Assembly (NCBI RefSeq): GCF_026343335.1
Contig: NZ_JAPELX010000001.1
Span: 7,874,001-7,938,000, forward strand
Length of the DNA: 64,000 nt
Source: Streptomyces sp. NBC_00078
Lineage (GTDB): Bacteria; Actinomycetota; Actinomycetes; Streptomycetales; Streptomycetaceae
Reading direction: 5' to 3'
Under the pieces are notes generated by a model. The model saw only the letters and a program-made list of their open reading frames with translations. It ran no database searches and had not been told where the DNA came from. Positions 17,030 through 26,180 of this stretch are shown one piece after another (within the stretch, counting starts at the first letter, position 1; the number at the start of each line of letters is the position of its first letter). The position numbers were made by a program, and so were the translations under genes.

Positions 17030-19714
17030 GTGACCGAAGTCCGCGAGCCGCACACGCACACCGTGGCCGTCGTCGGAGCGGGTGCGGCGGGCACACTGAC
17101 CGCCGTCCAGCTCTGCGAGACGGCGACGCGCCGCCGGACACCGCTCGACCTCGTCCTGCTCGACCCGTCACCGGAGGCGGGCCGCGGCACCGCGTACGCG
17201 ACACGCGACCCACGCCACCGCCTCAACGTGCCTGCGGGCGGCATGAGTTGCTACCCCGACGACCCCGGCCACTTCACCCGCTGGCTGTGCCGGCACGGCG
17301 AACCGGCCGTCACCGCGGCCGACTTCGCCACCCGCTACCGCTACGGCGCCTACCTCGCCGACACCCTCGCGCAGGCCATCGTCCGGGCCCAGGGGACGGT
17401 CTCCGTACGACGGCTGCGCACCCGCGCCGACAGCTGCACCGACACCCCCGACGGCCGGGTGGACCTCCACCTCGCCGACGGGGGACACCTCACCGCCGAC
17501 GGCGCCGTCCTGGCCACCGGTCCCGCGGCCCCCTCCGCCGACTGGGCCCCGCCCGCCCTGCGCGCCTCGGACCGCTTCGTCGCCGCACCCTGGAGCACGG
17601 GCGCCCTCGACGGCCCTCGCTCCGACACCGCCGACATCCTCCTCGTCGGCACCGGCCTGACCGCCGTCGACCTCGCCCTCACCCTCGACCGCCCCGGCCG
17701 CACCGTTCACGCCCTCTCCCGCAGCGGCCTGCTGCCCCAGCCGCACGCGCTCACCCCGGCCGGCCCGATGAGTCCGCCCGAGGGCCTCGACGACACCTCG
17801 CTGGGCCGACTGCGCCGGGCCGTCTACCGCCACATCAGCCGCTCCGTACGCACCCACGGCGACTGGCGCCCCGCCCTCGACAGCCTGCGCCCGCACACCA
17901 CCCGCCTGTGGCACAGCCTCACCCCCGAGGACCGCGCCGAGTTCGTCGCCCGCGAGGGCGCTCTGTGGAACACCCACCGCCACCGCATGGCCCCCGCCAC
18001 CGCCGAGTCCGTCTCACGGGCCCGTACGGCACGCCGGCTCGGCATCCACTCGGGTACCGTGACGGACGCGGCGGAGCACGACGGCCTGCTCGTGGTCACC
18101 CTCTCCAACGGCCGGACTCTGCACGTCGGTTGGGTGATCGACTGTACGGGGCCGGGACGCCGCTACGACGATCCCCTGTGGCGCTCACTGCTCGCGTCCG
18201 GTGCCGCCGTGCCCGGCCCGCTCGGCATGGGAGTGGCCACCCGCGACGGGCGGCTGCTGGACGCCGAAGGACGCGCCGGACGCCCGCTGTTCACCCTGGG
18301 CGCCCCGCGCCGAGGTGAACTGTGGGAGACGACCGCGATCCCCGAGATCCGCGTCCAGGCGGCCGCCCTGGCACGGCAGTTGCTCGCCCCGCTGACGCGC
18401 GCATCCCGCCCCTCCCGTCGTCCCGTCGACGGACACGGGCTTCCTCTGAGCACCCACGCCGAGGCGGCCGCCGCCTATCGCAGCGGCCTCGACCGGGTCC
18501 TCAAGGTACGGGCCGGCGCCGACGATGCCTTCGCCCGAGCGGTCGGCCTCGACCCCGGGTTCGCTCTCGGCCATGCCGCCCTCGCCCTGCTCGGCCACGA
18601 GTGCGGCGCCGACGTCGACGTCCCGCGCGCTCTCGCCGAGGCCCAGCGGTCCGCCCTTGAACGGGCCGACGAGCGGGAGCGGTCCTTCGTGGACGTGGTC
18701 ACGCGCCGGGTGCACGGCGACTGTGCCGACGGGGGTGGCGGGGCCCTCGTACGACACCTCGACGCGTACCCGGGCGATGCGCTCGCGCTCGCCGCCGCCG
18801 TACCGACCATCGCCTTCTCCGGGGTCACCGACCTTGACGGCGACCGGGCCCTGCGGCTGGTCGAGCGGACGTCCGCGGCCCACGACGGGCACTGGTTCCA
18901 CACCTCGCTGCTTGCCTTCCTCCGGCAGGAGCAGGGCCGGCTGCACGAGGCCGGCGAACTCGCCCACCGCGCCCTGGCCGCCGAGCCCGCCTCCGGGCAT
19001 GCCGTGCACGCGCTCGCCCACGTCCACTACGAGTCCGGCGCGCACCAGGCGGGCCGGGACTGGCTTGACGGCTGGGTGGCCGGGCAGGGCCGGGGCGCGG
19101 TCCACCGGGCCCACTTCTCCTGGCACATCGCCCTGCACGAACTCGCCCTGGACGATCCGGCGGCGGTGCGCAGGCGGTGGTTCGCCCAGCTCGCGCCGGG
19201 ACGGGTGGTGACCGGGGTGCGGGCGCTGGTCGACTCGGGGTCGCTGCTGTGGCGGGCCCGGCTGAGCGACAGCTGGTTGGGCGAACTGCCCGCCGCGGAC
19301 GTCCTGGACACCGTCGCGCACGACGTACTGGAACGGCCGGCGACCGCCTTCACCGCCCTGCACGCCGCCGTCGCCCTGGCCGCCGCCGGGGACCTGCCGG
19401 CCCTGCACCGGCTGCGCGACCACGCCTCCGGTGCCGACGAGGTGCAGCGGGAGGTCATCGTCCCGCTGTGCGAGGCGTTCGCCGCGCTGGTCGAGGAGCG
19501 CTTCCACGAGGCGGCGCGTGGACTCGACGCGCTGCTGCCGGTGCTGCGCCGCGTCGGCGGCAGCGCGGCTCAGCGTGAGGTCGTCGAGGAGACCCTGCTG
19601 TACGCCCTGGTGTCGGCGGGCCGCTGCGACGCGGCTCGCCGCCTCCTGGACTCCCGCCTGGACCGCAAGGAGGCACCGCGGGATCGCCGGATGCGGGCCG
19701 GCCTGCCGGCCTGA
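17030..19714 (+). CDS. FAD/NAD(P)-binding protein fused to a StaR/TTC38-like TPR domain
   Basis: This 894-residue, two-part protein begins with an FAD/NAD(P)-binding domain of the YdhS-like type (residues about 10-460). It has a dinucleotide loop VAVVGAGAAGTLTAVQL, the pattern GRGTAYATRDPRHRLNVPAG and a second Rossmann motif DILLVGTGLTAVDLALTL near 203. From about residue 475 to the end it becomes an alpha-helical repeat region. Motifs there such as ERSFVDVV, GHAVHALAHVHYESG, HFSWHIALHELALDD and DSGSLLWRARL are characteristic of the StaR/TTC38 TPR family. The GTG start has GGAGG 5 bp upstream. No transmembrane helix is seen. Substrate and partner are unknown, and the gene stands alone. Confidence 0.8.
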   Translation: MTEVREPHTHTVAVVGAGAAGTLTAVQLCETATRRRTPLDLVLLDPSPEAGRGTAYATRDPRHRLNVPAGGMSCYPDDPGHFTRWLCRHGEPAVTAADFATRYRYGAYLADTLAQAIVRAQGTVSVRRLRTRADSCTDTPDGRVDLHLADGGHLTADGAVLATGPAAPSADWAPPALRASDRFVAAPWSTGALDGPRSDTADILLVGTGLTAVDLALTLDRPGRTVHALSRSGLLPQPHALTPAGPMSPPEGLDDTSLGRLRRAVYRHISRSVRTHGDWRPALDSLRPHTTRLWHSLTPEDRAEFVAREGALWNTHRHRMAPATAESVSRARTARRLGIHSGTVTDAAEHDGLLVVTLSNGRTLHVGWVIDCTGPGRRYDDPLWRSLLASGAAVPGPLGMGVATRDGRLLDAEGRAGRPLFTLGAPRRGELWETTAIPEIRVQAAALARQLLAPLTRASRPSRRPVDGHGLPLSTHAEAAAAYRSGLDRVLKVRAGADDAFARAVGLDPGFALGHAALALLGHECGADVDVPRALAEAQRSALERADERERSFVDVVTRRVHGDCADGGGGALVRHLDAYPGDALALAAAVPTIAFSGVTDLDGDRALRLVERTSAAHDGHWFHTSLLAFLRQEQGRLHEAGELAHRALAAEPASGHAVHALAHVHYESGAHQAGRDWLDGWVAGQGRGAVHRAHFSWHIALHELALDDPAAVRRRWFAQLAPGRVVTGVRALVDSGSLLWRARLSDSWLGELPAADVLDTVAHDVLERPATAFTALHAAVALAAAGDLPALHRLRDHASGADEVQREVIVPLCEAFAALVEERFHEAARGLDALLPVLRRVGGSAAQREVVEETLLYALVSAGRCDAARRLLDSRLDRKEAPRDRRMRAGLPA

Positions 19715-19772
19715 GTGCTTGGTGGGTTGTGGCGGTGCGGATCCGCCGTAGGGCCGTGATGTGTTGTCGGTC

Positions 19773-19830
19773 GTCTGCGGGTGTGTTGTGGCTGGTCGCG
19801 CAGTTCCCCGCGCCCCTTGTGGGGGTGGCG
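19773..19830 (-). repeat. Copy of a common Streptomyces intergenic repeat
   Basis: GGCTGGTCGCGCAGTTCCCC followed by GCGCCCCTTG is a sequence I recall as highly repeated between Streptomyces genes, often near 3' ends. A diverged copy in the opposite orientation lies at 47061-47140. Its role is not known; a transcript-end hairpin is one possibility. Confidence 0.6.
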
Positions 19831-19917
19831 TGGGATTGCTATCACGACGGGTGTGCGCGCTGGGCCTCGCCGGTGTGGGGGATATCCGGGGCCCGGGGGA
19901 GCGCAGGCGGGCCGGTT

Positions 19918-20676
19918 CTACGGTTCCTTGGCCGGTCGCCAGCCCAGCGCCCGCGAGATGCCGAGTGCCGCGAGCCGTACCGCCGGTATCAACGCCGGTA
20001 CCTGCGCCTCGGCTTGCGGTACGACCACCGACACCGCGGCGAGGACCGCGCCGCCGGGTCCGCGTACCGGGGCGGCCACCGACAGGGCGTCGTCGGTGAC
20101 TTGACGGCTGCTCACCGCAACTCCCGTGCGCCGTACCTCGGCCAGCACCCGGCGCAGCCGCACCGGCTCGGTGATGGTGTGCGGGGTGAAGGAGGTGAGG
20201 GGACCGCCCGAGCAGTACTCCTCCTGGAACGCCGGACCGCAGTGCGCCAGCAGCGCGAGCCCGACCCCGGTGGCGTGCAGCGGCCAGCGCGCGCCGACGC
20301 GGATGTGCACGCCGACGGCGCTGCGACCGGACAGCCACTCGATGTAGACGACCTCGTCGCCGTCCCGCACCGCCAGCTGCACGTTCTCGTGGGTCGCCTC
20401 GTACAGGTCCTCCAGATACGGCAGCGCGATCTGCCGCAGCACGAGGCCGCGCGGGGCGAGCGCCGCCACCTCCCACAACCTGAGCCCGACGTGGTAGACG
20501 CCCGACTCGTCCCGCTCCAGGGCGCCCCAGTCGGTCAGGGCGGCCACGAGCCGGTGGGCGGTGGTGAGGCTCAGCCCGGCCCGCCGGCTGATGTCCGTCA
20601 AAGACAGTGCCGGGTGCTCGTGGTCGAACGCGGCGAGCACGGACAGCAGCCGGTCGGGCGCGGAGCGGAGGCTCAT
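19918..20676 (-). CDS. IclR family transcriptional regulator
   Basis: This 252-residue protein has an N-terminal winged helix (ALSLTDISRRAGLSLTTAHR, residues about 22-41) and a C-terminal effector domain with HENVQLAVRDGDEVVYIEWL and PLHATGVGLALLAH. Both are typical of IclR regulators of aromatic or sugar-acid catabolism. The ATG at 20676 overlaps the stop of the secreted hydrolase gene by 4 bp, so the two are translationally coupled. It may regulate that hydrolase or the neighbouring catabolic genes. The effector is unknown. Confidence 0.88.
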   Translation of the reverse strand: MSLRSAPDRLLSVLAAFDHEHPALSLTDISRRAGLSLTTAHRLVAALTDWGALERDESGVYHVGLRLWEVAALAPRGLVLRQIALPYLEDLYEATHENVQLAVRDGDEVVYIEWLSGRSAVGVHIRVGARWPLHATGVGLALLAHCGPAFQEEYCSGGPLTSFTPHTITEPVRLRRVLAEVRRTGVAVSSRQVTDDALSVAAPVRGPGGAVLAAVSVVVPQAEAQVPALIPAVRLAALGISRALGWRPAKEP

Positions 20677-22043
20677 GGCCGGGCGTCTCCCGGGTGGGCG
20701 AGGTCGTACGGACGGGGGTAGCCGGCCGGCTGGTAGTTCACATAGCGCGGGTCGGTCGTCGCGTCCTCCCGCGCGGCACGGGAGTTGAGGGTCTCGGGTG
20801 AGGTGTCCCAGCGGCCCGTGTCCAGCCGGTGCTCCAGGGTGTGCAGGGCGCCGAGCATCTCGCCGGTGCTGAAGGCGCAGTGCCCGGGCCCGTCGACGTA
20901 CGCCTGGCTGAGCAGCCGCCCCGCGCCGGCCGCGGTGGCGGCGCGCCGGTAGGCGCTCTCGGCCTGGACGGGGATCAGGGCGTCGCCGGTGGTGTGGATG
21001 TCGAGCTGGGGGTCGGTGAGCCGGCCGGTGAAGACGCTGGTGTGGCGCATCCACCGCACGGCCGCGGGGTCGGCCTTGATCCGGGGCGCTCGGTTCAGGG
21101 CCGTGAGGTCGGTGCCCAAGGACAGTCCCGCCTCCTTGTACAGCTCGGTCACCTCTTTGTACAGCGGGGACCGGCGCAGCATCGCGGTGTAGTCGACGCC
21201 GGTGTTCCAGGCCATGTTGCCGCCCGCCCGGCTCTCCGCCTCCTGCCGCCAGCTGAACGCGGGCAGCTGCACCAGCCCGTTGACGGCCGGGTACTGGTTG
21301 GCCTCCTGGCCGTCCCAGTCGGTCGGGCCCGGCTTCGTCTGGGCGGCGTCGTTGTAGCCGGGGATGTTGTGCAGGGCGGCGGCGAGCGCGATACGGGCGC
21401 GGCCCTCGGGCGACTTCTGGGCCGCAGTGGTCTTCGAGCCGAGCGTGTTCGCCGCGGCGACGGCGGCCGCCTGGTCGGCGAAACCGGTGAGCGGGATCTT
21501 CTCGCCGGGCGCGAGCAGCGTGCTCAGGGCGAACACCGGGTCGAGGGTGCTGTTCCAGTTGGCGACGCCGCCCTGCACCAGCCCGCACATCGACAGCGAT
21601 CCGTCGAAGCGGCCGGCATGCCGCTCGGCGAGGGTCGTCGTGACGAGCCCGCCGTACGACGTGCCCCAGGCGATCGTCCGACGGGCCGTGCCGAACTTCT
21701 CCGTGAACAGGTCCAGGGTGGCGAGCTGGTCGGGGACCGCGTCGGTCACCGCCCAGCCGTTGGTGGCGTAGGACGAGCCGATGAGCGCGTAGCCCTCGGC
21801 CAGCAGCTTGTCGCGGGTGGCGGGGCTGGGGGAGTCCTGCGCCGGGTTGGGCCGGCCGACGGCACTGTAGCCGTGGCTGTAGAGCAGCACGGTGCCGTTC
21901 CAGCCGGCGGGTATGTCCATCAAGTACGCGGCGCCCGAGGGGAGTTGGCCCTTGACGTGGGTGTCGTCGGCCGCGTGCGCGGGCACGGCGGCGGCCGCGC
22001 CCAGAGTGAGGGTCAGCGCGGTGAGGCAGATGCGGATTTTCAA
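20673..22043 (-). CDS. Secreted alpha/beta hydrolase
   Basis: A TTG at 22043 with GGAAGG upstream starts a 456-residue protein with a clear Sec signal peptide (MKIRICLTALTLTLGAAAAV, cut after AHA). The serine hydrolase elbow is WGTSYGGLV (about residue 132). A later TTGDALIP segment and GPGHCAFST (about 400) supply likely Asp and His of the triad. The early segment GWNGTVLLYSHGY forms the oxyanion region. An upstream in-frame ATG would add a poorly placed leader. The substrate is unknown; the coupled IclR gene hints at a small ester or amide entering a catabolic route. Confidence 0.8.
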   Translation of the reverse strand: MKIRICLTALTLTLGAAAAVPAHAADDTHVKGQLPSGAAYLMDIPAGWNGTVLLYSHGYSAVGRPNPAQDSPSPATRDKLLAEGYALIGSSYATNGWAVTDAVPDQLATLDLFTEKFGTARRTIAWGTSYGGLVTTTLAERHAGRFDGSLSMCGLVQGGVANWNSTLDPVFALSTLLAPGEKIPLTGFADQAAAVAAANTLGSKTTAAQKSPEGRARIALAAALHNIPGYNDAAQTKPGPTDWDGQEANQYPAVNGLVQLPAFSWRQEAESRAGGNMAWNTGVDYTAMLRRSPLYKEVTELYKEAGLSLGTDLTALNRAPRIKADPAAVRWMRHTSVFTGRLTDPQLDIHTTGDALIPVQAESAYRRAATAAGAGRLLSQAYVDGPGHCAFSTGEMLGALHTLEHRLDTGRWDTSPETLNSRAAREDATTDPRYVNYQPAGYPRPYDLAHPGDARP

Positions 22044-22129
22044 CGGGGGTCCCTTCCGGTGGGGGGTGCGGGACGAAGCCACGGTGAAGTTAGGCACTTA
22101 TTCGTCGGGCGTCAATGAATCGCACAACA

Positions 22130-22555
22130 TTAGCTGGGTCCGTCTTCCGTGATCCGCAGCAACAGTGCGTGCAGCGTCTCCCGCTCGGCCGCGTCCAGCG
22201 GGGCCAGGAGGTCGTTCGTCACGCGCTGCCCCGCCTCGTCGCTGCCCTGCAGGAAAGTGCGGCCGTCCGCGGTCAGGGCGACGATGCGGCTGCGACGGTC
22301 GTCGGGGGAGGGGCGGCGCTCGGCGAAGCCCAGCTTCTCCAGGTCGTCGACCAGGCCGACGATCGCGCTCGGGTCGTAGCCGAGCCGGGTGCTGAGCTCG
22401 CGCTGCAGGGCGCCCTCGGAGGTGGCGAGGAAACGCAGGACCGCGTAGTGGCGCAGCCGCAGCCCCGACTCCTGCAGGGACGCGTTGAACAGTTGCCCGG
22501 AGCGGATGCCCAGGCGGTAGAGCAGATAGCCGGTGTCCGCGTGCAGGCCGCGCAT
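22130..22555 (-). CDS. MarR family transcriptional regulator
   Basis: This 141-residue winged-helix repressor contains LRLRHYAVLRFLATSEGALQ followed by RELSTRLGYDPSAIVGLVDD and the wing AERRPSPDDRRSRIVALTADG. The ATG at 22555 is the only plausible start close to the conserved domain. It is divergent from the SDR gene at 22830, and an AT-rich palindrome lies between them. It probably represses the SDR-amidohydrolase-ligase-MaoC genes in response to a pathway intermediate, which is an inference from position. Confidence 0.85.
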   Translation of the reverse strand: MRGLHADTGYLLYRLGIRSGQLFNASLQESGLRLRHYAVLRFLATSEGALQRELSTRLGYDPSAIVGLVDDLEKLGFAERRPSPDDRRSRIVALTADGRTFLQGSDEAGQRVTNDLLAPLDAAERETLHALLLRITEDGPS

Positions 22556-22694
22556 CCATGGCTCGTCCGCGTCGATCGAGGCTGCGTTCTCGGCGTGCTG
22601 GCGGGTGATGGCGGGCTCCCTGGTCTCGGCCCCGCAGGGGGCGTTCTCTCGGTACGGATTCCAGCATGTCGCACCCTGAGGTCTCCAACAACTA

Positions 22695-22704
22695 TTGACG
22701 TCAA
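22695..22704. promoter_or_regulatory. Candidate MarR operator
   Basis: TTGACGTCAA is a perfect palindrome inside a strikingly AT-rich stretch (CAACTATTGACGTCAACAAT) between the divergent MarR and SDR genes. Size and location fit a MarR dimer site. Binding is inferred. Confidence 0.55.
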
Positions 22705-22829
22705 CAATTATTGCTCTTAGCTTCGATCTCGTAGCCGCACCCCCGGTGCTCGTCACCACACGCTCGTATGACCGCACCCTGTGCGACCGCACCTCGTGTG
22801 ACCGCACCCCATGTGAAGGGACTCCACCC

Positions 22830-23747
22830 GTGTCCAGCATCGATCTCTCCGGCAAGGTCGCCGTCGTCACCGGCAGTGGCCGGGGCCTCGGCCTCGCCTA
22901 TGCGCACGCCCTGGCCGCCCACGGAGCCTCCGTGGTCGTCAACGACATCGACGAGGCCGTGGCGGAGGCGGCCGTGAAGTCCATCACCGAGGCCGGCGGC
23001 ACCGCCGTGGCCGAGGTGGTACCGGTCGGGACGACCGAGGCCGCCGAGCGGCTGGTCGGCCGGGCGGTCGAGGAGTTCGGACGCCTGGACATCCTGGTCA
23101 CCAACGCCGGCATCCTGCGCGACAAGGTGCTGTGGAAGATGACCGACGACGACTTCGACGCGGTGATCACCACCCACCTCAAGGGCACCTTCACCTGCGC
23201 CCGCGCCGCCGCCGTCCGGATGCGCGAGCAGGGCGAGGGCGGCACCCTGATCCTGGTCGGCTCGCCGGCCGGCCAGCGCGGCAACTTCGGCCAGACGAAC
23301 TACGCCGCCGCCAAGGCCGGCATCGCCGCGTTCGCCCGTACCTGGTCGATGGAGCTGGGCCGCGCGAACATCACCGTCAACGCGATCGTGCCGGTCGCGG
23401 CGACCGCGATGACCGAGACCATCCCCGCCTTCGCCCCGTACGTGGAAGCGCTGAAGAACGGAAAGCCCTTCCCGGACTTCCTGCGCAAGGGCGAGGGCTT
23501 CGGCACCCCCGAGGACTGCGCCGCCCTCGTCCCCTTCCTCGCCTCTCAGGCCGCCCGCGGCATCACCGGCCAGGCCATCGGCATCGGCGGCGACAAGGTG
23601 GCACTCTGGTCGCATCCGCAGGAGATCAAGGCGGCGTACGCGGACGGCGGCTGGACCCCCGACTCCCTGGCCGACGTCTTCCCGACGTCCGTGGGCGCGG
23701 AGCTCCAGTCGGTCGGCATCCCGGCACCCAACTTCCCGGAGGCGTGA
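22830..23747 (+). CDS. Short-chain dehydrogenase/reductase
   Basis: This 305-residue NAD(P)-dependent oxidoreductase has the cofactor loop VAVVTGSGRGLGLAYAHAL (residues about 10-28), VTNAGIL (about 94), a catalytic Ser in LVGSPAGQ (about 145) and the YxxxK motif in TNYAAAKAG (about 158). The GTG start at 22830 has GAAGGG upstream. The tail of about 60 residues beyond the core (WSHPQEIKAAYADGG) resembles SDR domains of peroxisomal multifunctional enzymes. It overlaps the next gene by one base and heads a four-gene catabolic operon. Confidence 0.88.
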   Translation: MSSIDLSGKVAVVTGSGRGLGLAYAHALAAHGASVVVNDIDEAVAEAAVKSITEAGGTAVAEVVPVGTTEAAERLVGRAVEEFGRLDILVTNAGILRDKVLWKMTDDDFDAVITTHLKGTFTCARAAAVRMREQGEGGTLILVGSPAGQRGNFGQTNYAAAKAGIAAFARTWSMELGRANITVNAIVPVAATAMTETIPAFAPYVEALKNGKPFPDFLRKGEGFGTPEDCAALVPFLASQAARGITGQAIGIGGDKVALWSHPQEIKAAYADGGWTPDSLADVFPTSVGAELQSVGIPAPNFPEA

Positions 23748-24634
23748 TGGCTCCCTCCATGAACGTCGACGACCTCGTCGCGATCGACGTCCACACCCAC
23801 GCGGAGGTCTCCTCCCAGGGGCACTCCTCCCTGGACGACGATCTGCACGACGCCTCCTCGGCCTATTTCAAGGTCGAGGGCAAGCGCAAGCCCACCCTGG
23901 AGGAGACGGCCGCGTACTACCGGGAGCGGAGGATGGCCGCCGTGATCTTCACGGTGGACGCCGAGTCCGCGACCGGCACCGCACCCGTCCCGAACGAGGA
24001 GGTCGCCGAGGCCGCGGCCGCCAACTCCGACGTCCTCATCCCCTTCGCCTCCATCGACCCCTTCCGGGGCAAGGCGGGCGTCAAGCAGGCCCGCCGCCTG
24101 GTCGAGGAGTACGGCGTCAAGGGCTTCAAGTTCCACCCGAGCATCCAGGGCTTCTTCCCCAACGACCGCTCGGTGGCCTACGACCTCTACGAGGTGATCG
24201 AGGAGACCGGCACGATCGCTCTCTTCCACACCGGCCAGACCGGCATCGGCGCCGGAGTCCCGGGCGGGGGCGGCATCCGCCTGAAGTACTCCAACCCCCT
24301 CCACGTGGACGACGTGGCCGCCGACTTCCCGCAGCTCAAGATCATCCTGGCGCACCCGTCCTTCCCCTGGCAGGACGAGGCCCTCGCCGTCGCCACGCAC
24401 AAGCCGGGCGTGCACATCGACCTGTCCGGCTGGTCACCGAAGTACTTCCCGCCGCAGCTCGTGCAGTACGCCAACACACTGCTGAAGGACAAGGTCCTCT
24501 TCGGCTCCGACTTCCCCGTTCTCACCCCGGACCGCTGGCTGGCCGACTTCGAGAAGCTGTCGATCAAGGACGAGGTCAAGCCGAAGATCCTCAAGGAGAA
24601 CGCCGCCCGTCTGCTCGGGCTGACCAAGCCTTAA
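23747..24634 (+). CDS. Amidohydrolase family 2 protein (ACMSD-like decarboxylase/hydrolase)
   Basis: This 295-residue TIM-barrel metalloenzyme has metal-binding IDVHTHAE near residue 13, FKFHPSIQGFF near 126, a conserved histidine in ILAHPSFPW (about 203) and the late aspartate in LFGSDFPVLTPDRW (about 250). This pattern is shared by ACMSD, gamma-resorcylate decarboxylase and related non-oxidative decarboxylases or ring-cleavage hydrolases. It overlaps the SDR stop by one base (TGATG) with GGAGG upstream. Next to an acyl-CoA ligase and MaoC it probably acts on a carboxylic acid intermediate; the substrate is unknown. Confidence 0.83.
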   Translation: MAPSMNVDDLVAIDVHTHAEVSSQGHSSLDDDLHDASSAYFKVEGKRKPTLEETAAYYRERRMAAVIFTVDAESATGTAPVPNEEVAEAAAANSDVLIPFASIDPFRGKAGVKQARRLVEEYGVKGFKFHPSIQGFFPNDRSVAYDLYEVIEETGTIALFHTGQTGIGAGVPGGGGIRLKYSNPLHVDDVAADFPQLKIILAHPSFPWQDEALAVATHKPGVHIDLSGWSPKYFPPQLVQYANTLLKDKVLFGSDFPVLTPDRWLADFEKLSIKDEVKPKILKENAARLLGLTKP

Positions 24635-24644
24635 GGGGCCGTAG

Positions 24645-26150
24645 ATGCGCAATGAGGGACTGGGGTCGTGGCCCGCACGCCGGGCCCGCAAGACTCCGCA
24701 CCGCTCCGCCCTGATCCACGGCGGCACCTCGCTCACGTACGCGCAGCTGTTCGACCGCACCACCCGCCTCGCCCACGCCCTGCGCGCCCGGGGCGTGCGG
24801 CGCGGCGACCGCATCGCCTACCTCGGCCCCAACCACCCCGCCTACCTGGAGACCCTGTTCGCGGCGGGCACGCTCGGCGCGGTCTTCGTCCCCCTCAACA
24901 CCCGCCTCGCGGGCCCGGAGATCGCCTTCCAGCTCGCCGACTCCGGGGCGAAGGCGCTCGTCTACGGCCCCTCGCACGCCGGGCTCGTGGCCGGACTGCC
25001 GGGCAGCACCGACGTGCGGACGTACGTCGAGGTGGGCGCCGAGTACGAGGAGGCGCTGGCTTCGGCCTCCGCCGAGCCGGTCGACGAGCCGGTCGTCCCC
25101 GACGACACCTGCATCATCATGTACACCTCGGGGACGACCGGCCGCCCCAAGGGCGCGATGCTCACCCACGGCAACCTGACCTGGAACGCGATCAACGTCC
25201 TCGTCGACACCGACCTGATCGCCGACGAACGCGCCCTGGTCTCCGCGCCGTTGTTCCACACGGCCGGCCTGAACATGCTGACGCTGCCGGTCCTGCTCAA
25301 GGGCGGCACCTGCGTCCTGGTCGAGGCCTTCGACCCGAACGCCACCTTCGACCTGATCGAACAGCACCGGATCACCTTCATGTTCGGGGTGCCGACGATG
25401 TTCGAGCAGGTGGCCCGGCACCCCCGCTGGGCGGGCGCGGACCTGTCCTCCCTGCGCATCCTGACCTGCGGCGGCTCCCCGGTGTCGACGCCGCTGATCG
25501 CCGCCTACCAGGAGCGCGGGCTCACCTTCCTCCAGGGCTACGGCATGACGGAGGCGTCCCCCGGCACCCTGTTCCTGGACGCCGAACACGCGATCAGCAA
25601 GGCGGGTTCGGCGGGCGTGCCGCACTTCTTCAGCGATGTACGCGTCGTACGTCCCGACTTCACCGCCGTCGACCTCGACGAGACCGGCGAGGTCATCGTG
25701 CGCGGGCCGCACGTCATGCCCGGCTACTGGGGGCTGCCGGAAGAGACGGCCACCGCCTTCGCCGACGGCTGGTTCCGCAGCGGAGACGCGGCGCGCGTCG
25801 ACGAGGACGGGTACGTCCACATCGTCGACCGCATCAAGGACATGATCATCTCCGGTGGAGAGAACATCTACCCCGCCGAGATCGAGGACCTGCTCCTCTC
25901 CCATCCGGACATCGTCGAGGTCGCGGTCATCGGCGTGCCGGACGAGAAGTGGGGCGAGGTGCCGCGCGCGGTCGTCGTCCCGCGCGAGGGCGCCTCGGTG
26001 GATCCCGACGAGGTACTGGCCTCCCTGGCGGGCCGCCTCGCCAAGTACAAGATCCCGAAGTCGCTGGTGCTCGCGGACGACCTCCCGCGCACCGCCTCCG
26101 GGAAGCTCCTCAAGTCCCGCGTGCGCAAGCGCTACGGCACCAACTCCTGA
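24645..26150 (+). CDS. AMP-dependent acyl-CoA synthetase/ligase
   Basis: This 501-residue enzyme activates a carboxylic acid to its CoA thioester through an acyl-adenylate. The ATP motif is IIMYTSGTTGRPKGAMLTHG (about 157-176). QGYGMTEASPG (about 300), GWFRSGDAARVDEDGYVHIV (about 374-393) and the C-terminal lysine in PRTASGKLLKSRVRKR (about 485) are intact. All features of the ANL superfamily are present at normal length. It sits 10 bp after the amidohydrolase gene. Whether the substrate is aliphatic or aromatic cannot be read from the sequence. Confidence 0.9.
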   Translation: MRNEGLGSWPARRARKTPHRSALIHGGTSLTYAQLFDRTTRLAHALRARGVRRGDRIAYLGPNHPAYLETLFAAGTLGAVFVPLNTRLAGPEIAFQLADSGAKALVYGPSHAGLVAGLPGSTDVRTYVEVGAEYEEALASASAEPVDEPVVPDDTCIIMYTSGTTGRPKGAMLTHGNLTWNAINVLVDTDLIADERALVSAPLFHTAGLNMLTLPVLLKGGTCVLVEAFDPNATFDLIEQHRITFMFGVPTMFEQVARHPRWAGADLSSLRILTCGGSPVSTPLIAAYQERGLTFLQGYGMTEASPGTLFLDAEHAISKAGSAGVPHFFSDVRVVRPDFTAVDLDETGEVIVRGPHVMPGYWGLPEETATAFADGWFRSGDAARVDEDGYVHIVDRIKDMIISGGENIYPAEIEDLLLSHPDIVEVAVIGVPDEKWGEVPRAVVVPREGASVDPDEVLASLAGRLAKYKIPKSLVLADDLPRTASGKLLKSRVRKRYGTNS

Positions 26151-26180
26151 TCATTTCCTGACTACTCGAAGGACAGTTTC

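Noticed and set aside
18185..20476. Long minus-strand frame across the FAD-TPR gene into the IclR region
   Set aside because: No domain is recognisable, and both real genes on the two strands explain the open frame.
22556..22829. N-terminal extension of the MarR protein to a distant upstream start at 22870
   Set aside because: It would run through the AT-rich divergent promoter and into the SDR gene; the repetitive sequence there has no MarR homology.
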